From the NCBI GenBank assembly GCA_024235935.1, contig JACKLL010000003.1, forward strand, positions 124,001 to 188,000: a stretch of DNA of 64,000 nt. The letters are read 5' to 3'. The notes beneath the pieces are model-generated. The model was given only the letters and a program-made list of their open reading frames with translations. It made no database searches and was not told where the DNA came from. Source of the stretch: Rhodoferax sp. (GTDB lineage Bacteria > Pseudomonadota > Gammaproteobacteria > Burkholderiales > Burkholderiaceae_C). Of the stretch, positions 24,216 to 32,914 are shown piece by piece; within the stretch, counting starts at the first letter, position 1, and each line of letters opens with the position of its first letter. A program made the translations under genes and the position numbers.

Positions 24216-25261
24216 GCAGAAACATCGCCATGCGTCTGCTGCTGCAAAGCCTGTCGGCCCTCGTCTGGGCCGCATATGCCGCCTGCGCCAGCGCCGGTGT
24301 CGGCCTGACCGAACTGCCGGCCGACGCTGGCCACGGGCCCATCACGGTGTTCTATCCGTCCGATGCCCCGGCCACGGCCGTGCAACGGGGTCCGTTCCGG
24401 GTCATGGCAGCCGACAACGGTGCACCGGTGCCGGGCAACCGGCGGCTGATCGTGATCTCGCATGGCTCGGGCGCCAACGCCATGGTGCAGGCCGATATCG
24501 CCCAGGCGCTGGTTCGGGCCGGGTACATCGTGGCCTTGCCCGAGCACGCGGGTGACAACTGGCACGACATGTCCAGGGTCGGACCTGCCAGCTGGCAGTT
24601 GCGGCCGTTCGAGGTTTTGCACGCCATCGATGTGCTGGGCGCCAGCCCGCGCTTTGCACCGCTGTTCGACCCGCAGCGAATCGGCATGTTCGGCATGTCG
24701 GCCGGTGGCCACACTGCCCTGACGCTGGCCGGCGGGCGCTGGTCACGGGCGCGCCTGCTGGCGCACTGCGAAGCCCACCTGGCGGAGGACTTCGCCGCCT
24801 GCACCGGTGCCGCTGCCGAGCTCAAGGGCGACGTCTGGGACAGCGTCAAGAAGGCGGTCGCACTCCCGCTGATCCGACAGAGCCTGGGGGGAAAGGCCGA
24901 GACGTACGGCCATACCGACCCGCGCATCCGGGCCGTCGTCGCAGGCGTGCCGTTTGCCGCCGACTTCGATCTCGACAGCCTCACCCATCCGGTCGTTCCC
25001 CTGGGCATCGTGCAGGCCGAAAAGGACCGCTGGCTGGTGCCGCAATTCCACAGCATGCCGGTGATCGCCGCATGCCGGAGCTGCGAGACGATTGCCAGCC
25101 TTGCGAGCGCAGGCCATGGTGCCCTGCTGGCGCCACTGCCACCGGATCTGGACAACCGCGTCGGTCGGCTCCTGGCCGATCCGCCCGGTTTCGACCGTGC
25201 CCAGTTGCCCGCTCTCTACGACCGCATCGCGCGCTTCTTCGACAGACACCTGCTGCCCTAG
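24212..25261 (+). CDS. Secreted alpha/beta hydrolase, dienelactone hydrolase/PAF-acetylhydrolase-like
   Basis: A 349-residue hydrolase with an N-terminal signal peptide ending near ACASAG (residue 29). The elbow GMFGMSAGGHTA supplies the nucleophilic Ser, and GHGALLAPLP near the C-terminus supplies a likely catalytic His. The oxyanion-type ISHGSGAN segment occurs early. The GTG at 24212 overlaps the previous stop (GTGA); an ATG at 24230 is an alternative that keeps the signal peptide. It lies between two paralogous 2TM genes and upstream of a two-component pair. Bacterial relatives hydrolyse esters or lactones in the periplasm; the substrate is unknown. Confidence 0.82.
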   Translation: MSRNIAMRLLLQSLSALVWAAYAACASAGVGLTELPADAGHGPITVFYPSDAPATAVQRGPFRVMAADNGAPVPGNRRLIVISHGSGANAMVQADIAQALVRAGYIVALPEHAGDNWHDMSRVGPASWQLRPFEVLHAIDVLGASPRFAPLFDPQRIGMFGMSAGGHTALTLAGGRWSRARLLAHCEAHLAEDFAACTGAAAELKGDVWDSVKKAVALPLIRQSLGGKAETYGHTDPRIRAVVAGVPFAADFDLDSLTHPVVPLGIVQAEKDRWLVPQFHSMPVIAACRSCETIASLASAGHGALLAPLPPDLDNRVGRLLADPPGFDRAQLPALYDRIARFFDRHLLP

Positions 25262-25262
25262 A

Positions 25263-25571
25263 ATGAAAATCCCCATGGCCAAACCCCTGACACCCGAAGA
25301 AATCGACCGCATCGCGCGCCGGCGTGCCGGCGCCAAACTCGGCTGGTACGTGCATGCAACGGTCTACCTGCTGGTCAATGCCGCACTGTTTGCCGCAAGC
25401 AACCTGGGCCTGGGACACCGGCAATGGTCGCTGGTGCCGGCACTGGGCTGGGGACTGGGTCTGGTGCTGCACGGGCTGGCAGTGTTCGTGCTGGGCGCCG
25501 GCAGCAGCCTGCGCGAGAACCTGGTCGAGAAGGAACGTGAGCGGCTGCAGCGCCAGCAACGCGAGTCCTGA
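25263..25571 (+). CDS. 2TM domain-containing protein
   Basis: A 102-residue protein with the same plan as the one at 23910: N-terminal TPEEIDRIARRRAG, two transmembrane helices, then a basic C-terminal helix (ENLVEKERERLQRQ). It begins one base after the hydrolase stop; ATG 25263 is used, and ATG 25275 (MAKPLTPEE) is a good alternative. Immediately downstream is the LytS-type kinase gene, a common context for 2TM proteins. It probably acts in the membrane with that kinase, but no partner is proven. Confidence 0.8.
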   Translation: MKIPMAKPLTPEEIDRIARRRAGAKLGWYVHATVYLLVNAALFAASNLGLGHRQWSLVPALGWGLGLVLHGLAVFVLGAGSSLRENLVEKERERLQRQQRES

Positions 25572-25592
25572 CCCCTGGACACCGGTGCGGCC

Positions 25593-26615
25593 ATGAAGAT
25601 CGACTGGCTGTCCAAGCTGACGAACTTCCTGCAGACGATGGCGTTCTGCCTGGCGGTGTCGGCCATCCAGTTTGCCATCCAGCCGGAGCGCACCTATGAG
25701 CTGCCGCTGGTGTATTCGATCTGCATCGGCACGTTCATCTGGGCCTTCATCGACTTCGGGCGCCACCTGTTCACCGGCACCTCCGACTCCGGCTGGCCCG
25801 CCGGGCCGGCGGCCGTCCTGCTGCCGATGGGCGCCATCACAGGCGGTTTCATCCTGGGTACGCTGGCGGGCGACGCCTGGTTCGGCTGGTCGTCCTGGGG
25901 CCGCCCTGCGCGCGCGCAGTTGCCCGTGTCCATCATCATCACCGGCATCGCCGGCATCGTGGCAACCTACTACTTCTTCAGCCGCAGCAAGGCCGAATAC
26001 CTGGCACGCAAGATGTCGGAGGCCCGCCGCCAGGCATCCGAGGCCAAGCTCAAATTGCTGGAAACACAGCTCGAGCCCCACATGCTGTTCAACACGCTGG
26101 CCAATCTGCGGGTGCTGATCGGCTCCGACACGGCGCGCGCACAGCAGATGCTGGACCATGTCATCGCCTATCTGCGTGCCACACTCAATGCGTCGCGTAC
26201 CAGCAAGCACCCCCTGCAGGCCGAGTTCGACCGGCTGCGCGACTACCTGGAACTGATGGCCATCCGCATGGGGCCGCGCCTGCGGTTCCGGCTCGAACTG
26301 CCCGACGCGCTGGCGCGACAGTCCGTTCCGGCGCTGCTGCTGCAACCCCTGGTGGAGAATGCCATCCGCCATGGCCTGGAACCCCAGGTCGCTGGGGGGC
26401 AGATCGACATCCGCGCAGCGCGGGATGGCCGCCACCTGGTGCTCGATGTCTGCGACACCGGGGTCGGCATGTCTGGCGCATCGCAAGGCGATGGTTTCGG
26501 ACTGACCCAGGTGCGCGAGCGGCTGGCATCCGCATTCGATGGCCAGGCAGCGCTGGTGCTGGTGCCGGTACCCCACGGCACCCATTTCCGCATCACCCTG
26601 CCCCTGGAGGCCTGA
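25593..26615 (+). CDS. LytS-family sensor histidine kinase
   Basis: A 340-residue membrane kinase. About four hydrophobic segments occupy residues 14-130. The His_kinase domain follows with the phosphoacceptor in EPHMLFNTL (His163), an N-box VENAIRHGLE near residue 255, and a G-box DTGVGM. This is the minimal LytS/YehU-like layout without a recognisable extracytoplasmic sensor domain. It is five bases upstream of its cognate LytTR response regulator gene at 26620. The two small 2TM proteins and the secreted hydrolase upstream are likely part of the same regulon or signal pathway (inference). Confidence 0.9.
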   Translation: MKIDWLSKLTNFLQTMAFCLAVSAIQFAIQPERTYELPLVYSICIGTFIWAFIDFGRHLFTGTSDSGWPAGPAAVLLPMGAITGGFILGTLAGDAWFGWSSWGRPARAQLPVSIIITGIAGIVATYYFFSRSKAEYLARKMSEARRQASEAKLKLLETQLEPHMLFNTLANLRVLIGSDTARAQQMLDHVIAYLRATLNASRTSKHPLQAEFDRLRDYLELMAIRMGPRLRFRLELPDALARQSVPALLLQPLVENAIRHGLEPQVAGGQIDIRAARDGRHLVLDVCDTGVGMSGASQGDGFGLTQVRERLASAFDGQAALVLVPVPHGTHFRITLPLEA

Positions 26616-26619
26616 GAAG

Positions 26620-27465
26620 ATGGTGTCGCCCAAGCCCCACCCGCGCGCCCTGATCGCCGAGGACGAACCGCTGCTGGCGCAGGCGCTGCAAGCCGAGCTG
26701 CAAGCGGCCTGGCCGGAGCTGGAGATCCAGGCGGTGGTGGGCGACGGTGTCTCCGCAGTGGCGCAGGCCCTGGCCCTGCGGCCTGATGTGCTGTTCTTCG
26801 ATATCCGCATGCCAGGCCTGGACGGGCTGGATGCCGCTGCCGAACTGGTCGAGCGCTGGGACGCCTCGGAGCCTGGCGCGGCGCCATTCCCCTGCCTGGT
26901 GTTCGTGACGGCCTACGACCAGTACGCGGTGCAGGCCTTCGAAGCGCAGGCGGTCGACTACCTGCTCAAGCCGGTGCAGCCACCGCGGCTGCACCAGACC
27001 GTTGCCCGGCTGCAGGCCCGTCTGGAAGGGCGGCACCCTGTCGCCGGGCCGGCTGGCGTGCACGACCCGCAACAGGAAATGGACCGGACCATGGCGCAAC
27101 TGCGCCAGTTGCTGGCCACCGGCAATCCCGCTGGCACGCCAGCGCTGTCCGTGATTCCTGCCAGCGTCGGCAATACCGTGCACATGGTGCCGGTCGACGA
27201 GATCGTGTTGCTCGAGGCCGCCGACAAGTATGTCCGCGTGCTGACACCGGGGCGCGAATACCTGATCCGCACACCGCTGCGCGAATTGCTGCCGCAACTC
27301 GACGCCCGCCACTTCTGGCAGGTGCATCGCGCTGCCGTTGTGCGGGTTGCCGCGATTGAAGCGGTGCACCGGGACGAATCGGGCAAACTGTGGCTGCAGA
27401 TGCGCGATCGAGCCGAGCGGATCTCGGTCAGCCGTCTGTATGCCCACTTGTTCAAGGCCATGTAG
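26620..27465 (+). CDS. LytTR-family response regulator
   Basis: A 281-residue response regulator. The receiver domain has acidic residues Glu15/Asp16, phosphoacceptor Asp61 (FFDIRMPG), and Lys117 in LLKPVQ. A linker of about 60 residues leads to a C-terminal LytTR DNA-binding domain (VPVDEIVLLEAADKYVRVLT through HFWQVHRAAVVRV). It is the partner of the LytS-type kinase just upstream. LytTR regulators bind pairs of short direct repeats; no convincing target was identified in the window. Confidence 0.92.
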   Translation: MVSPKPHPRALIAEDEPLLAQALQAELQAAWPELEIQAVVGDGVSAVAQALALRPDVLFFDIRMPGLDGLDAAAELVERWDASEPGAAPFPCLVFVTAYDQYAVQAFEAQAVDYLLKPVQPPRLHQTVARLQARLEGRHPVAGPAGVHDPQQEMDRTMAQLRQLLATGNPAGTPALSVIPASVGNTVHMVPVDEIVLLEAADKYVRVLTPGREYLIRTPLRELLPQLDARHFWQVHRAAVVRVAAIEAVHRDESGKLWLQMRDRAERISVSRLYAHLFKAM

Positions 27466-27492
27466 CGCCACCCATCAGCTTCGCCCGACACC

Positions 27493-28134
27493 ATGCCGTC
27501 CGATACCTCACCCCCCACCCCTGCCCCCATGAACGCCGATGCAGCACGCGTGCTGGCGTACTGGCTGGAAGACGCCATCACCCTGGGCTGGCCCAGTCGC
27601 AACATGTCTGCCATCTGGTTTGGCGGGGGCGCCGAACTGGACCAGACAATCGACCGCGCATTCGGCGGCTGGGTCCGCCAGGCGCTGGACGGCGGCTGTG
27701 CGTCCTGGGAAGCGCAGCCACTGACGCGGCTGGCACTGGTCATCCTGCTGGACCAGTTCACCCGCAATGTGTTCCGGGGCCAGCCGCAGGCGTTTTCCGG
27801 CGACGCACGCGCCCAGACGCTGGTGCTGGACGGCATCGCCCGCGGATGGGACCTGCAGCTGCCGCTGGCCGGCGCGGTGTTCTTCTACATGCCGCTGATG
27901 CATGCCGAGGATCTGGCGCTGCAGGAGACCTGTGTGCGCAGTTTTCGCGCCTTGCTGGCGGCAGCCCCGGCCGAGCGTCAACAGGGCTTGCAGGGCAACG
28001 TGGACTTTGCCATCCAGCACCGGGACATCATCGCCCGGTTCGGGCGCTTCCCCTACCGCAATGCCGCACTCGGACGCACCAGCAGCCCGCAGGAGCTGGA
28101 GTTCCTGCGCGACGGCCCCCGCTTCGGCCAATAA
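27493..28134 (+). CDS. DUF924 family protein
   Basis: A 213-residue soluble protein of the DUF924 (TPR-like) family. Signature segments are VLAYWLEDA, FGGWVRQAL, LVILLDQFTRNVFRG, FFYMPLMHAEDLALQE and RFGRFPYRNAALGR. Function is not established. Translation may begin at ATG 27493 or at 27529 (MNADAARVL), the latter being closer to the usual N-terminus. It starts 28 bases after the LytTR gene and precedes glnS by 92 bases. Confidence 0.82.
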   Translation: MPSDTSPPTPAPMNADAARVLAYWLEDAITLGWPSRNMSAIWFGGGAELDQTIDRAFGGWVRQALDGGCASWEAQPLTRLALVILLDQFTRNVFRGQPQAFSGDARAQTLVLDGIARGWDLQLPLAGAVFFYMPLMHAEDLALQETCVRSFRALLAAAPAERQQGLQGNVDFAIQHRDIIARFGRFPYRNAALGRTSSPQELEFLRDGPRFGQ

Positions 28135-28213
28135 GGGACAGGCCTCCGAGGTCCGCGAGACCGCCATGGCATCGTCCATGGACCGTGCGTACGCACAAGG
28201 CCCACGCGCCACC

Positions 28214-28219
28214 TAGAAT
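28214..28219 (+). promoter_or_regulatory. -10-like hexamer directly before glnS
   Basis: TAGAAT at 28214-28219 lies seven bases before the glnS ATG. If used as a -10 box, transcription would begin at or next to the start codon and the mRNA would be leaderless. No clear -35 and no strong ribosome-binding site were seen. Confidence 0.35.
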
Positions 28220-28226
28220 TCGGGAC

Positions 28227-30053
28227 ATGAGCACGACCTCCCCGAATTCCGCCAAGACCTCGGCCCCTGCCGCCACCGAACCCGCCAAGTCCAGCAACTT
28301 CCTGCGCCAGATCATTGAGTCCGACCTCGCCAGCGGCGTCAACGCAGGCCGCAAATGGGCCGGAACGCCCGGCGACGGTGCCCACCAGGCCGCGGGGCAG
28401 CCCGACCCGGCGCGCATCCGCACCCGATTTCCGCCCGAGCCCAACGGGTATCTGCATATCGGACATGCCAAGAGCATCTGCCTGAATTTCGGCCTGGCGC
28501 AGGAGTACGGCGGTGTCTGCCACCTGCGCTTCGACGACACCAATCCCGAGAAGGAAGACCAGGAGTTCGTCAACGGCATCGTCGACACGGTGCGCTGGCT
28601 CGGCTTCGACTGGAACGCCAACGGCACCAGCCATCTCTACCATGCGAGCGACTATTTCGACTTCATGTACCGCGCGGCCGAATACCTGATCGGTGCCGGC
28701 CATGCCTATGTGGACGAACAAAGCGCCGAGGACATGCGCATCAACCGGGGTGATTTCTCCCGGCCCGGGATCGACAGCCCGTTCCGCAGCCGCTCGCCGG
28801 CCGAGAACCTGGAGCGCTTTCGGGAAATGCGCGATGCCAAGCACCTGGACGGATCGATGGTTTTGCGTGCCAAGGTCGACATGGCCAGCCCCAACATCAA
28901 CCTGCGCGACCCGACCATCTACCGCATCCGGCGCGCGGAACACCACAATACCGGCGACAAGTGGTGCATTTACCCGATGTACGCGTATGCGCACCCGATC
29001 GAGGACGCACTCGAGCAGATCACGCACAGCATCTGCACGCTCGAGTTCGAGGACCAGCGCCCCTGGTACGACTGGTTGCTGGCACGCCTGATCGAAGGCG
29101 GCTTGCTGAACGCCCCGCCGCCGCGCCAGTACGAGTTTGCCCGCCTGAACATCACCTACGTGATCACCAGCAAGCGCAAGCTGGCCGCACTGGTCTATGA
29201 CCACAAGGTCAATGGCTGGGACGACCCGCGTATGCCGACACTGGTCGGCCTGCGCCGGCGCGGCTACACGCCCGAGAGCCTGCGCCTGCTGGCCGAGCGC
29301 GCCGGCACCAGCAAGTCCGGCGGCTGGACCGAATACAGCACGCTGGAGGGTTGCCTGCGCGAAACACTGGAAGAGACGGCGCCACGTGCCATGGCGGTGC
29401 TGGACCCGATCCGCCTGGTCCTCACCAACTGGGACGAGGTCATGGGCCTGTCCGCCACCGGCGACAGCAAGCTCGACACATGCAGCGCGCCGGTGCATCC
29501 GCACCGGCCGGAGCTGGGCAAGCGCAGCTTCTCGATGGGCCGCGAAGTATGGATCGAGCGTGGCGATTTCGAGGAAACGCCCCCCAAGGGCTTCTTCCGT
29601 CTGTTCCCCGGCAACAAGGTTCGGCTCAAATATGGCCACGTGATCGAGTGCACCGGTTGCACCAGGGACGCCGATGGCCGGGTCGACACGGTTCAGGCCC
29701 GCTTGATTCCCGATACCAAGAGCGGCACACCCGGCTCGGACACCGTCAAGGTCAAGGGCGTGATCACCTGGGTCGGTGTCGCGGACGGCAGGAAGGCCGA
29801 GGTGCGCCTGTATGAGCGCCTGTTCAATGAACCGCAGCCCGATGCCGGTGGGCGCGACTTCCTGGCCAGCCTGAACCCGAACAGCCTGCGGATCGTGCAA
29901 GCCATCGTGGAACCTTCGCTGGCCAAGGCCCGGCAGGACGACAAGTTCCAGTTCGAGCGCCATGGCTATTTCGTCGCGGACCGGGTCGACCACTCGGACA
30001 GCCGTCCGGTCTTCAACCTGTCGGTCGGCCTGAAAGACACCTGGGCCAAATAG
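28227..30053 (+). CDS. glnS: Glutamine--tRNA ligase
   Basis: A 608-residue class I aminoacyl-tRNA synthetase. The N-terminal ATP-binding motif GYLHIGHAKS is near residues 73-82, preceded by RTRFPPEPNG, and the KMSKS-equivalent is SKRKL near residue 315, as in E. coli GlnS. The C-terminal beta-barrel anticodon-binding region is intact (WIERGDFEETPPKGFFRLFPGNKVRLKYG). It carries about 45 extra low-complexity residues at the N-terminus (rich in Ser, Ala, Thr, Pro), seen in other betaproteobacteria. The ATG at 28227 keeps this extension. Confidence 0.96.
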   Translation: MSTTSPNSAKTSAPAATEPAKSSNFLRQIIESDLASGVNAGRKWAGTPGDGAHQAAGQPDPARIRTRFPPEPNGYLHIGHAKSICLNFGLAQEYGGVCHLRFDDTNPEKEDQEFVNGIVDTVRWLGFDWNANGTSHLYHASDYFDFMYRAAEYLIGAGHAYVDEQSAEDMRINRGDFSRPGIDSPFRSRSPAENLERFREMRDAKHLDGSMVLRAKVDMASPNINLRDPTIYRIRRAEHHNTGDKWCIYPMYAYAHPIEDALEQITHSICTLEFEDQRPWYDWLLARLIEGGLLNAPPPRQYEFARLNITYVITSKRKLAALVYDHKVNGWDDPRMPTLVGLRRRGYTPESLRLLAERAGTSKSGGWTEYSTLEGCLRETLEETAPRAMAVLDPIRLVLTNWDEVMGLSATGDSKLDTCSAPVHPHRPELGKRSFSMGREVWIERGDFEETPPKGFFRLFPGNKVRLKYGHVIECTGCTRDADGRVDTVQARLIPDTKSGTPGSDTVKVKGVITWVGVADGRKAEVRLYERLFNEPQPDAGGRDFLASLNPNSLRIVQAIVEPSLAKARQDDKFQFERHGYFVADRVDHSDSRPVFNLSVGLKDTWAK

Positions 30054-30127
30054 GAGAGCGCCGGTATAGTGGTTCGTTCAGCCTGTCGCCAGATCCTCTG
30101 TCGGCTGTTGAACGGAGACACGACACC

Positions 30128-30436
30128 ATGGCAAAGCTTTACGCGATCTACCAGCAACCCGCGGATGCGCAAGCATTCGATCGCTACTACTACAACACCC
30201 ACGTGCCGCTGGCCAAGAAGATTCCCGGCTTGCGCAGCTACGAGGTGACACGGGGCGACGTGATGGGCATGGCTGGCAAGCACGGCGTGTACCTGGTTGC
30301 CACGCTCGGCTTCGACTCCATGGCGGCCATCGGCGCGGCCATGGCCTCGCCCGAAGGCCAGGCGACCGCGGCGGATCTGGCCAATTTCGCATCTGCGGGC
30401 GTCGACGTGATGATGGGTGAAACCGCGCTGATCTGA
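30128..30436 (+). CDS. EthD family protein
   Basis: A 102-residue ferredoxin-like-fold protein of the EthD (dimeric alpha+beta barrel) family: MAKLYAIYQQPADAQAFDRYYYNTHVPLAKKIPG is the typical first half, with the conserved His of NTHVPLA. Such proteins are small dimeric barrels, some needed for ether or aromatic degradation, but most have no assigned function. It is monocistronic, 74 bases after glnS. A TATAGT hexamer at 30065-30070 could be its -10. Confidence 0.85.
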   Translation: MAKLYAIYQQPADAQAFDRYYYNTHVPLAKKIPGLRSYEVTRGDVMGMAGKHGVYLVATLGFDSMAAIGAAMASPEGQATAADLANFASAGVDVMMGETALI

Positions 30437-30643
30437 GGCCTGCACGGCCCGCCCCAGCGCCCCGAAATACCGGCGCCAAGCGCCTTGCTGCAACGGGCCG
30501 CTAGGCAAGCGGCTCTAGGAAATGCGGCCGATTTAGGGTGCGCCGCCTACGCGTGCTCGGGACAATGACCCCATGTTTGCGATCACAGCCCCCCCGGGGC
30601 CGTCGTCCCAATCTCTGTCATCCCGAATCTGCAAGGAGCATCC

Positions 30644-31216
30644 ATGAGCGCCAAGAACCTGTCCACCATCACCACCGACCTGATCACGTCCTACGGCAAG
30701 ACCGCCCGCAACATGATCCATGTCTACCGCATGGGCAACCAGCGTGTCGCCCGCTTTGTCGATCTCCAGTGGGAGAAGGCGCTGGCGCAATCGGCATCCG
30801 AACTGCGCAGCGAGGTTCGCCGCAACGCCTTGTCGGCCCAGAAAACCGTCAACGGCCTTTACGTGAAGGGCATTGCCATCAGCTCGGACAGCGCCGACGG
30901 CCTGGTCGGAAAGTTCGTCGAGCTGGCCGGCAAGGGCGTGCAGCAGGTCGCCGCCAATGCCAGTCGCTTCGAAGAACGTACCGGCCTGAAGGCCCTGGAC
31001 AACCTGGCCAATGTCGCCAAGCCGGCGGTCTCGGTCGTCAGCGTGCTGGCGGATCGGCTGGAATCGCGCTCCAGCCAGCTGGCCAGCAAGGTCGCCGGCC
31101 ATCCGGCGGGCGTCAAGGTCGCGGCGGTCAAGCGCGTCGCGCCACGGCGCAAGGCAACCCCGACCGCGCGCAAGACCCCCGCGGCCAGCCGCCGCAGCCG
31201 CAAGACGGCCGCCTGA
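30644..31216 (+). CDS. Phasin-like protein with basic Ala/Lys-rich tail
   Basis: A 190-residue, helix-rich, non-exported protein. Residues 1-130 have an amphipathic pattern resembling phasins (polyhydroxyalkanoate granule surface proteins). The last 45 residues (from about KVAAVKRVAPRRKAT) are rich in Ala, Lys, Arg, Pro and Thr, like histone H1-type tails of PhaF-like phasins. It may link storage granules to DNA, but no PHA gene is nearby, so this is inference. AAGGAGC precedes the ATG by about five bases. The 207-base gap before it holds no gene that I can support. Confidence 0.6.
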   Translation: MSAKNLSTITTDLITSYGKTARNMIHVYRMGNQRVARFVDLQWEKALAQSASELRSEVRRNALSAQKTVNGLYVKGIAISSDSADGLVGKFVELAGKGVQQVAANASRFEERTGLKALDNLANVAKPAVSVVSVLADRLESRSSQLASKVAGHPAGVKVAAVKRVAPRRKATPTARKTPAASRRSRKTAA

Positions 31217-31319
31217 GACCCGCGCCGCGCGTCCAACTGACGCGCTGGCGACATCGGCCCGCCGCTCACCCTGGCGGCCGCCGGCCAATTGATGCCATGA
31301 TCGGGCACGGAGTCCGACC

Positions 31320-32162
31320 ATGCTGCTTACCCCCGAATTGTTTCGCCCCCTGCTGATGGCGCAGGAACACCCTGCACCCGTCAACCTGGTGTTCCGCGGC
31401 GACATGCTGCTCGTGCGGGATCCAGATTTGCATCCGCATCTGGATCTGGAGGCCCATGCCCTGCCCGAGGGGACGCGCTTCATTCCCGTCGGCATGCTGG
31501 GTGAGCGCTATTTCCACGCCACCTGGGTCCCGCACGACAGCGCCGAGTGGCCAGGCCATTCCTTTCGCAAGCTGCGCTCGCTGTTTGGCGCCATCGACGA
31601 CCACCTGCTGGCCATTGCCGGGCGGGCATTCCAGATCGTCGAATGGGCACGTACACACCGTTTCTGCGGCGCCTGTGGTGCGCCGACGCAACTGGTCGCC
31701 GGCGAGCGCTGCATGCGGTGCACGGTGTGCAGCCACATGGCCTATCCCCGCATTTCGCCGGCGATGATGGTTTTGATCCAGCATGGCGAATCGCTGCTGC
31801 TGGCGCGCCACCTCAACTCGCCGAGCGGCTTCTTCACTGCACTGGCCGGGTTCCTGGAAGCCGGGGAATCGATCGAGGAGGCCATCCACCGCGAAGTACA
31901 GGAAGAAGTCGGCCTGCAGGTGCGCGACCTGCGCTACTTCGGCAGCCAGCCCTGGCCGTTCCCGCATTCGCTGATGATTGCCTTCACGGCGCAATACGCC
32001 GGCGGCGATATCCGCGTCGACGCCTCGGAGATAGCCGAGGCCCGCTGGTTCGGACCGCACGATCCCTTGCCGCCGATACCGCCGCTGGGCCTGTCGATTG
32101 CAGGGCATCTGATCAACGCCCACCTGCCGCCATCGCACCAGAGACGGCCCGCCTCCGACTGA
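31320..32162 (+). CDS. nudC: NAD(+) diphosphatase / NAD-capped RNA hydrolase NudC
   Basis: A 280-residue Nudix hydrolase. A zinc ribbon is seen as Cys116-x2-Cys119 and Cys134-x2-Cys137. The Nudix box spans about residues 177-199 (GFLEAGESIEEA then REVQEEVGL), and the NADH-pyrophosphatase signature SQPWPFP follows. The enzyme cleaves NAD(H) and removes NAD caps from RNA. Length and order match E. coli NudC with a somewhat longer N-terminal domain. It is convergent with livF. Confidence 0.93.
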   Translation: MLLTPELFRPLLMAQEHPAPVNLVFRGDMLLVRDPDLHPHLDLEAHALPEGTRFIPVGMLGERYFHATWVPHDSAEWPGHSFRKLRSLFGAIDDHLLAIAGRAFQIVEWARTHRFCGACGAPTQLVAGERCMRCTVCSHMAYPRISPAMMVLIQHGESLLLARHLNSPSGFFTALAGFLEAGESIEEAIHREVQEEVGLQVRDLRYFGSQPWPFPHSLMIAFTAQYAGGDIRVDASEIAEARWFGPHDPLPPIPPLGLSIAGHLINAHLPPSHQRRPASD

Positions 32163-32196
32163 GCGCGGTGCGCGCCGCCTGCCGGCGCGGATGGCC

Positions 32197-32913
32197 TTAT
32201 TCGCCGAGGTAGGCCGCGCGGACTTTCGGGTCTGCCAGCATCTGCTTGGCGTCGCCACTCATCGTGATCAGCCCCGAATCCATCACATAGGCCCGGTTGG
32301 CCACCGACAGCGCCCGGCTCGCATTCTGCTCGACCAGCAGGATGGTGACGCCCTGCGCGTACACGTCGCGCACCACTTCGAAGATCTTGTCGACCATGAT
32401 CGGCGACAGTCCCATCGAGGGCTCGTCCATCAGCAGCACCTTGGGCCGGCTCATCAGCGCCCGCCCCATGGCCAGCATCTGCTGCTCGCCACCGGACATG
32501 GTGCCGGCCAACTGGTCGCGCCGCTCGCGCAGGCGCGGAAAGATCGTGAACACCTTCTCTGCATCGGCCTCGATGGCGTCCTGGTCCTTGCGCACATAGG
32601 CACCCATCTGGAGGTTTTCCATGATGGTCATGCGCGCGAACACGCCGCGTCCTTCCGGAACCATGGCCAGGCCCTGGCGCACCAGATCCCAGGGGCCCTG
32701 CCCCTTGATGCTCTTGCCCATGTATTCGATATCGCCCGCATTGAGGCCCAGCGTACCGGTGATCGCCTTCATGGTGGTGGTCTTGCCAGCACCATTGGAG
32801 CCGATCAGGGTCACCAGTTCACCCTCCTGGACCTCGAAATCGATGCCCTTGACCGCCTGGATGCCGCCGTAAGACACCTTCAGGCCCGAGACCTTGAGCA
32901 ATGTGTTTGCCAT
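32197..32913 (-). CDS. livF: Branched-chain amino acid ABC transporter ATP-binding protein LivF
   Basis: A 238-residue ATPase: Walker A GSNGAGKTT near residue 40, signature MSGGEQQMLAMGRAL, Walker B VLLMDEPSMGLSP, with the LivF-specific MVPEGRGVFARMTIMENL segment. The start at 32913 lies one base after the livG stop. It is the last gene of livHMGF. The operon has no LivJ/LivK-type binding protein gene in the window. Confidence 0.95.
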   Translation of the reverse strand: MANTLLKVSGLKVSYGGIQAVKGIDFEVQEGELVTLIGSNGAGKTTTMKAITGTLGLNAGDIEYMGKSIKGQGPWDLVRQGLAMVPEGRGVFARMTIMENLQMGAYVRKDQDAIEADAEKVFTIFPRLRERRDQLAGTMSGGEQQMLAMGRALMSRPKVLLMDEPSMGLSPIMVDKIFEVVRDVYAQGVTILLVEQNASRALSVANRAYVMDSGLITMSGDAKQMLADPKVRAAYLGE

Positions 32914-32914
32914 G

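Noticed and set aside
28053..29993. A 646-codon minus-strand frame opposite glnS
   Set aside because: Shadow of a conserved essential gene; no recognisable protein.
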